Of a DNA stretch of 64,000 nucleotides, positions 55,401 through 64,000 are shown in pieces. The stretch is taken from positions 10,106,001 to 10,170,000 of the forward strand of contig OZ059895.1 of the NCBI GenBank assembly GCA_964057225.1, given 5' to 3'. A program made the translations under genes and the position numbers. Every line of letters begins with the position of its first letter. Within the stretch, counting starts at the first letter, position 1. The DNA comes from Auanema rhodensis (Eukaryota > Nematoda > Chromadorea > Rhabditida > Rhabditidae). The notes beneath the pieces were generated by a model, which saw only the letters and a program-made list of their open reading frames with translations, had not been told where the DNA came from and did no database searches.

Positions 55401-58400
55401 GGCGTACTTTCAACGTAGTATGGTCGTAAGAGAAATTATCTGATATTCAATGGTTAACATACTTATCCCCGTTATAGTTTTTTTTCCAATTTCATGTTAG
55501 TTATGTATTTTTCCACGTTCCATCTGGATCCCTCGATGATATCAAATTTTATGAGCTCCAAATATAATAAATTAAAAAAGGTTTCACAGTTGTATAGTGT
55601 TTAAACAATGTTTGTTTCGATAGGAAATAGATAGAAACAGTAAAGTTAAGATGAAGGATCAATAACTACTGGTTAATAACTGTAATATAGAAATAAGATT
55701 GAAGATAATTTGCTTTCCTTTGGTTGAGCTGTCTAAGTAAAACTGCTTGAAAATTGAAAACATTTGTTACGGAACAGATAAAAATGAAAATCAGCTGTAT
55801 GGCGTACTTTCAACGTAGTATGGTCGTAAGAGAAATTATCTGATATTTAATGGTTAACATACTTATCCCCGTTATAGTTTTTTTTCCAATTTCATGTTAG
55901 TTATGTATTTTTTCACGTTCCATCTGGATCCCTCGATGATATCAAATTTTATGAGCTCCAAATATAAGAAATTAAAAAAGGTTTCACAGTTGTATAGTGT
56001 TTAAACAATGTTTGTTTTGATAGGAAATAGATAGAAACAGTAAAGTCAAGACGAAGGTTCATTACCTAATGGTTTATAACTGTAATATAGAAATAAGATT
56101 AAAGATAATTTGCTTTCCTTTGGTTGAGCTATCTAAGTAAAACTGCTTGAAAATTGAAAACATTTGTTACGGAAGAGATAAATTTGAAAATCAGCTGTAT
56201 GGCGTACTTTCAACGTAGTATTGTCGTAAGAGAAAATATCTGATATTCAATGGTTAACATACTTATCCTCGTTTTAGTTTTTTTTCCAATTCCATGTTAG
56301 TTATGTAATTTTCCACGTTTCATCAGGATCCCTCGTTGATATCAAATCATATGAGCTCCAAGTACAATAAATTGAAAAAGGTTTCACAGTTGCATAGTGT
56401 TTGAACAATGTTTGTTTCGATAGGAAAAAAATAAAAACAATGAAGTCAAGACAAAGGTTCATTACCCACTGGTTTATAACTGCAATATAGAAATAAGATT
56501 GAAGATAATTTGCTCTCGTTTGGTTCAGCTATCTAAGTTAAAATGCTTGAAAATTGAAAACATTTGTTACGGAAGAGATAAAATCAAAAATCAGCTGTAT
56601 GGCGTACTTTCAACAAAGTATGGTCGTAAGAGAAAATATCTGATATTCAATGGTTAACATACTTATCCTCGTTATAGTTTTTTTTCCAATTTTATGTTAG
56701 TTATGTAATTTTCCACGTTCCATCTGGATCCCTCGATGATATCAAATCTCATGAGCTCCAAATACAGTAAATTGAAAAAGGTTTCACAGTTGCATAGTGT
56801 TTAAACAATGTTTGTTTCGATAGGAAAAAGATAAAAACAGTAAAGTCAAGACGAAGGTTCATTACCTACTCGTTTATAACTGCAATATAGAAATAAGATT
56901 GAAGATAATTTGCTCTCGTTTGGTTGAGCTATCTAAGTGAAACTGCTTGAAAATTGAAAACATTTGTTACGGAAGAGATAAATTTGAAAATCAGCTGTAT
57001 GGCGTACTTTCAACGTAGTATGGTCGTAAGAGAAATTATCTGATATTTAATGGTTAACATACTTATCCTCGTTTTGGTTTTTTTTCCAATTTCATGTTAG
57101 TTATGTAATTTTCCACGTTTCATCAGGATCCCTCGATGATATCAAATCTCATGAGCTCCAAATACAGTAAATTGAAAAAGGTTTCACAGTTGCATAGTGT
57201 TTAAACAATGTTTGTTTCGATAGGAAAAAGATAAAAACAGTAAAGTCAAGACGAAGGTTCATTACCTACTCGTTTATAACTGCAATATAGAAATAAGATT
57301 GAAGATAATTTGCTCTCGTTTGGTTGAGCTATCTAAGTTAAAATGCTTGAAAATTGAAAACATTTGTTACGGTAGAGATAAAAATGAAAATCAGCTGTAT
57401 GGCGTACTTTCAACGTAGTATGGTCGTAAGAGAAATTATCTGATATTCAATGGTTAACATACTTATCCCCGTTATAGTTTTTTTTCCAATTTCATGTTAG
57501 TTATGTATTTTTCCACGTTCCATCTGGATCCCTCGATGATATCAAATTTTATGAGCTCCAAATATAATAAATTAAAAAAGGTTTCACAGTTGTATAGTGT
57601 TTAAACAATGTTTGTTTCGATAGGAAAAAAATAAAAACAATAAAGTCAAGACGAAGGTTCATTACCTACTGGTTTATAACTGCAATATAGAAATAAGATT
57701 AAAGATAATTTGCTCTCGTTTGGTTGAGCTATCTAAGTTAAAATGCTTGAAAATTGAAAACATTTGTTACGGTAGAGATAAAAATGAAAATCAGCTGTAT
57801 GGCGTACTTTCAACGTAGTATGGTCATAAGAGAAAATATCTGATATTCAATGGTTAACATACTTATCCTCGTTATAATTTTTTTTCCAATTTTATGTTAG
57901 TTATGTAATTTTCCACGTTTAATCTGGAACCCTCGATGATATCAAATCTTATGAGCTCCAAATACAATAAATTGAAAAAGGTTTCACAGTTGCATAGTGT
58001 TTAAACAATGTTGTTTCGATAGGAAATAGATAGAAACAGTAAAGTTAAGATGAAGGTTCAATAACTACTGGTTTAAAACTGTAATATAGAAATAAGATTG
58101 AAGATAATTTGCTTTCCTTTAATTGAGCTATCTAAGTGAAACTGCTTGAAAATTGAAAACATTTGTTACGGAAGAGATAAATTTGAAAATCAGCTGTATG
58201 GCGTACTTTCAACGTAGTATGGTCGTAAGAGAAATTATCTGATATTTAATGGTTAACATACTTATCCTCGTTTTGGTTTTTTTTCCAATTTCATGTTAGT
58301 TATGTAATTTTCCACGTTTCATCAGGATCCCTCGATGATATCAAATCTCATGAGCTCCAAATACAGTAAATTGAAAAAGGTTTCACAGTTGCATAGTGTT

Positions 58401-61400
58401 TAAACAATGTTTGTTTCGATAGGAAATAGATAGAAACAGTAAAGTTAAGATGAAGGTTCATTACCTACTCGTTTATAACTGCAATATAGAAATAAGATTG
58501 AAGATAATTTGCTCTCGTTTGGTTGAGCTATCTAAGTAAAACTGCTTGAAAATTGAAAACATTTGTTACGGTAGAGATAAAAATGAAAATCAGCTGTATG
58601 GCGTACTTTCAACGTGGTATGGTCGTAAGCGAAAATATCTGATATTCAATGGTTTACCTACTTATCCTCGTTTTAGTTTTTTTTCAAATTTTATGTTAGT
58701 TATGTAATTTTCCACGTTCCATCAGGATCCCTCGATGATATCAAATCTTATGAGCTCCAAATACAATAAATTAAAAAAGTTTTCATAGTTGTATAGTGTT
58801 TAAACAATGTTTGTTTCGATAGGAAATAGATAGAAACAGTAAAGTTAAGATGAAGGATCAATAACTACTGGTTAATAACTGTAATATAGAAATAAGATTG
58901 AAGATAATTTGCTTTCCTTTGGTTGAGCTATCTAAGTAAAACTGCTTGAAAATTGAAAACATTTGTTACGGAAGAGATAAAATTGAAATTCAGCTGTATG
59001 GCGTACTTTCAACGTAGTATGGTCATAAGAGAAAATATCTGATATTCAATGGTTAACATACTTATCCTCGTTATAATTTTTTTTCCAATTTTATGTTAGT
59101 TATGTAATTTTCCACGTTCCATATGGAACCCTCGATGATATCAAATTTTATGAGCTCCAAATGCAATAAATTAAGAAGGTTTCACAGTTGCATAGTGTTT
59201 AAACAATGTTTGTTTCGATAGGAAATAGATAGAAACAGTAAAGTTAAGATGAAGGTTCAATAAGTACTGGTTTATAACTGTAACATAGAAATAAGATTGA
59301 AGATAATTTGCTTTCCTTTGGTTGAGCTATCTAAGTAAAACTGCTTGAAAATTGGAAACATTTGTTACGGAAAAGATAAAATTGAAATTCAGCTGTATGG
59401 CGTACTTTCAACGTAGTATGGTCGTAAGAGAAAATATCTGATATTCAATGGTTAACATACTTATCCTCGTTTTAGTTTTTTTTCCAATTTCATGTTAGTT
59501 ATGTAATTTTCCACGTTCCATATGGAACCCTCGATGATATCAAATTTTATGAGCTCCAAATGCAATAAATTAAGAAGGTTTCACAGTTGCATAGTGTTTA
59601 AACAATGTTTGTTTCGATAGGAAATAGATAGAAACAGTAAAGTTAAGATGAAGGTTCAATAAGTACTGGTTTATAACTGTAACATAGAAATAAGATTGAA
59701 GATAATTTGCTTTCCTTTGGTTGAGCTATCTAAGTAAAACTGCTTGAAAATTGGAAACATTTGTTACGGAAAAGATAAAATTGAAATTCAGCTGTATGGC
59801 GTACTTTCAACGTAGTATGGTCGTAAGAGAAAATATCTGATATTCAATGGTTAACATACTTATCCTCGTTTTAGTTTTTTTTCCAATTTCATGTTAGTTA
59901 TGTAATTTTCCACGTTCCATCAGGATCCCTCGATGATATCAAATCTTATGAGCTCCAAATACAATAAATTAAAAAAGGTTTCACAGTTGCATAGTGTTTA
60001 AACAATGTTTGTTTCGATAGGAAAAAGATAAAAACAGTAAAGTCAAGACGAAGGTTCATTACCTACTCGTTTATAACTGCAATATAGAAATAAGATTGAA
60101 TATAATTTGCTTTCTTTTGGTTGAGCTATCTAAGTAAAACTGCTTGAAAATTGAAAACATTTGTTACGGAAGAGATAAATTTTAAAATCAGCTGTATGGC
60201 GTACTTTCAACGTAGTATTGTCGTAAGAGAAAATATCTGATATTCAATGGTTAACATACTTATCCTCGTTTTAGTTTTTTTTCCAATTCCATGTTAGTTA
60301 TGTAATTTTCCACGTTTCATCAGGATCCCTCGTTGATATCAAATCTTATGAGCTCCAAATACAATAAATTGAAAAAGGTTTCACAGTTGCATAGTGTTTG
60401 AACAATGTTTGTTTCGATAGGAAAAAAATAAAAACAATGAAGTCAAGACAAAGGTTCATTACCCACTGGTTTATAACTGCAATATAGAAATAAGATTGAA
60501 GATAATTTGCTCTCGTTTGGTTCAGCTATCTAAGTTAAAATGCTTGAAAATTGAAAACATTTGTTACGGAAGAGATAAAATCAAAAATCAGCTGTATGGC
60601 GTACTTTCAACAAAGTATGGTCGTAAGAGAAAATATCTGATATTCAATGGTTAACATACTTATTCTCGTTATAGTTTTTTTTCCAATTTTATGTTAGTTA
60701 TGTAATTTTTCACGTTCCATCTGGAACCCTCGATGATATCAAATCTTATGAGCTCCAAATACAATAAATTGAGAAAGGTTTCACAGTTGCATAGTGTTTA
60801 AACAATGTTTGTTTCGATAGGAAAAAGATAAAAACAGTAAATTCAAGACGAAGGTTCATTACCTACTCGTTTATAACTGCAATATAGAAATAAGATTGAA
60901 TATAATTTGCTTTCCTTTGGTTGAGCTATCTAAGTAAAACTGCTTGAAAATTGAAAACATTTGTTACGGTAGAGATAAAAATGAAAATCAGCTGTATGGC
61001 GTACTTTCAACGTAGTATGGTCGTAAGAGAAATTATCTGATATTCAATGGTTAACATACTTATCCCCGTTATAGTTTTTTTTCCAATTTCATGTTAGTTA
61101 TGTATTTTTCCACGTTCCATCTGGATCCCTCGATGATATCAAATTTTATGAGCTCCAAATATAATAAATTAAAAAAGGTTTCACAGTTGTATAGTGTTTA
61201 AACAATGTTTGTTTCGATAGGAAATAGATAGAAACAGTAAAGTTAAGATGAAGGATCAATAACTACTGGTTAATAACTGTAATATAGAAATAAGATTGAA
61301 GATAATTTGCTTTCCTTTGGTTGAGCTATCTAAGTAAAACTGCTTGTAAATTGAAAACATTTGTTACAGAACAGATAAAAATGAAAATCAGCTGTATGGC

Positions 61401-64000
61401 GTACTTTCAACGTAGTATGGTCGTAAGAGAAATTATCTGATATTTAATGGTTAACATACTTATCCCCGTTATAGTTTTTTTTCCAATTTCATGTTAGTTA
61501 TGTATTTTTTCACGTTCCATCTGGATCCCTCGATGACATCAAATTTTATGAGCTCCAAATATAAGAAATTAAAAAAGGTTTCACAGTTGTATAGTGTTTA
61601 AACAATGTTTGTTTTGATAGGAAATAGATAGAAACAGTAAAGTCAAGACGAAGGTTCATTACCTAATGGTTTATAACTGTAATATAGAAATAAGATTAAA
61701 GATAATTTGCTTTCCTTTGGTTGAGCTATCTAAGTAAAACTGCTTGAAAATTGAAAACATTTGTTACGGAAGAGATAAATTTGAAAATCAGCTGTATGGC
61801 GTACTTTCAACGTAGTATTGTCGTAAGAGAAAATATCTGATATTCAATGGTTAACATACTTATCCTCGTTTTAGTTTTTTTTCCAATTCCATGTTAGTTA
61901 TGTAATTTTCCACGTTTCATCAGGATCCCTCGTTGATATCAAATCATATGAGCTCCAAGTACAATAAATTGAAAAAGGTTTCACAGTTGCATAGTGTTTG
62001 AACAATGTTTGTTTCGATAGGAAAAAAATAAAAACAATGAAGTCAAGACAAAGGTTCATTACCCACTGGTTTATAACTGCAATATAGAAATAAGATTGAA
62101 GATAATTTGCTCTCGTTTGGTTCAGCTATCTAAGTTAAAATGCTTGAAAATTGAAAACATTTGTTACGGAAGAGATAAAATCAAAAATCAGCTGTATGGC
62201 GTACTTTCAACAAAGTATGGTCGTAAGAGAAAATATCTGATATTCAATGGTTAACATACTTATTCTCGTTATAGTTTTTTTTCCAATTTTATGTTAGTTA
62301 TGTAATTTTTCACGTTCCATCTGGAACCCTCGATGATATCAAATCTTATGAGCTCCAAATACAATGAATTGAGAAAGGTTTCACAGTTGCATAGTGTTTA
62401 AACAATGTTTGTTTCGATAGGAAAAAGATAAAAACAGTAAATTCAAGACGAAGGTTCATTACCTACTCGTTTATAACTGCAATATAGAAATAAGATTGAA
62501 TATAATTTGCTTTCCTTTGGTTGAGCTATCTAAGTAAAACTGCTTGAAAATTGAAAACATTTGTTACGGTAGAGATAAAAATGAAAATCAGCTGTATGGC
62601 GTACTTTCAACGTAGTATGGTCGTAAGAGAAATTATCTGATATTCAATGGTTAACATACTTATCCCCGTTATAGTTTTTTTTCCAATTTCATGTTAGTTA
62701 TGTATTTTTCCACGTTCCATCTGGATCCCTCGATGATATCAAATTTTATGAGCTCCAAATATAATAAATTAAAAAAGGTTTCACAGTTGTATAGTGTTTA
62801 AACAATGTTTGTTTCGATAGGAAATAGATAGAAACAGTAAAGTTAAGATGAAGGATCAATAACTACTGGTTAATAACTGTAATATAGAAATAAGATTGAA
62901 GATAATTTGCTTTCCTTTGGTTGAGCTATCTAAGTAAAACTGCTTGAAAATTGAAAACATTTGTTACGGAACAGATAAAAATGAAAATCAGCTGTATGGC
63001 GTACTTTCAACGTAGTATGGTCGTAAGAGAAATTATCTGATATTTAATGGTTAACATACTTATCCCCGTTATAGTTTTTTTTCCAATTTCATGTTAGTTA
63101 TGTATTTTTTCACGTTCCATCTGGATCCCTCGATGATATCAAATTTTATGAGCTCCAAATATAAGAAATTAAAAAAGGTTTCACAGTTGTATAGTGTTTA
63201 AACAATGTTTGTTTTGATAGGAAATAGATAGAAACAGTAAAGTCAAGACGAAGGTTCATTACCTAATGGTTTATAACTGTAATATAGAAATAAGATTAAA
63301 GATAATTTGCTTTCCTTTGGTTGAGCTATCTAAGTAAAACTGCTTGAAAATTGAAAACATTTGTTACGGAAGAGATAAATTTGAAAATCAGCTGTATGGC
63401 GTACTTTCAACGTAGTATTGTCGTAAGAGAAAATATCTGATATTCAATGGTTAACATACTTATCCTCGTTTTAGTTTTTTTTCCAATTCCATGTTAGTTA
63501 TGTAATTTTCCACGTTTCATCAGGATCCCTCGTTGATATCAAATCATATGAGCTCCAAGTACAATAAATTGAAAAAGGTTTCACAGTTGCATAGTGTTTG
63601 AACAATGTTTGTTTCGATAGGAAAAAAATAAAAACAATGAAGTCAAGACAAAGGTTCATTACCCACTGGTTTATAACTGCAATATAGAAATAAGATTGAA
63701 GATAATTTGCTCTCGTTTGGTTCAGCTATCTAAGTTAAAATGCTTGAAAATTGAAAACATTTGTTACGGAAGAGATAAAATCAAAAATCAGCTGTATGGC
63801 GTACTTTCAACAAAGTATGGTCGTAAGAGAAAATATCTGATATTCAATGGTTAACATACTTATCCTCGTTATAGTTTTTTTCCAATTTTATGTTAGTTAT
63901 GTAATTTTCCACGTTCCATCTGGAACCCTCGATGATATCAAATCTTATGAGCTCCAAATACAATAAATTGAGAAAGGTTTCACAGTTGCATAGTGTTTAA
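43494..64000 (-). repeat. Long 400-bp satellite array, opposite orientation
   Basis: About 51 head-to-tail monomers on the - strand, continuing past the window end. Each has the 5S head in the form TCTTACGACC...GTACGCCAT (in sense), so the first 5S base and its neighbour differ from the left array; no complete 5S gene was seen. From about 48340 to 57990 the landmarks stay in exact 400-bp register. Variant markers recur every 1,600 bp in places, showing a four-monomer higher-order unit; an 800-bp duplication is seen at about 47110-48700. No genes. Confidence 0.93.

Overview
The window is repeat-rich eukaryotic DNA, most likely from a nematode. Four lines of evidence point that way. The 118-nt 5S rRNA genes start GCTTACGACC, end CGTAAGC, and closely resemble Caenorhabditis 5S rRNA as I remember it. 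The BEL/Pao retrotransposon has a Cys-rich envelope of the phlebovirus-glycoprotein type, which is known from nematode elements (Tas, Cer7). The one spliced gene has very short introns (82 and 43 bp). The base composition is strongly AT-rich. No ordinary host protein gene was recognised; nearly everything is 5S rDNA, 5S-derived satellite or transposable elements.

Layout. 1-18334: a 5S rDNA/satellite array on the + strand. It has complete 5S genes at 740, 13211, 14936 and 16265, plus one (1670-12000) split by a complete 10,208-bp BEL/Pao element with identical 330-bp LTRs and a 5-bp GGGCC target duplication. The element lies on the - strand and carries one gag-pol-env reading frame. Downstream of env it has a second nucleocapsid-like ORF and a three-exon mini-gene in the opposite orientation. 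18335-30936: three tandem copies (period 5,286 bp; copy 1 internally deleted, copy 3 truncated) of a composite made of an LTR promoter, a gag, a broken env-like frame with no pol between them, hAT transposase fragments, satellite and a diverged 5S copy. 30937-32390: AT-rich DNA with nothing recognised. 32390-36592: a non-LTR retrotransposon whose 5' part is inverted. 36593-44026: a 3,143-bp-arm inverted repeat (spacer 1,148 bp) made of satellite, an unidentified segment, a 19-bp tandem repeat and LINE sequence. 44027-64000: about 50 satellite monomers of 400 bp on the - strand, with a four-monomer higher-order repeat.

How the parts relate. The 400-bp satellite carries the first 33 nt of the 5S gene. 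It looks like the 5S unit after a deletion of about 129 bp between two copies of a 5S head sequence, so the satellite appears to be a decay product of 5S rDNA. The arrays then served as a landing site for LTR elements, LINEs and hAT fragments, and satellite recombination amplified some of them. The BEL element is the only one that looks intact enough to have been recently active.
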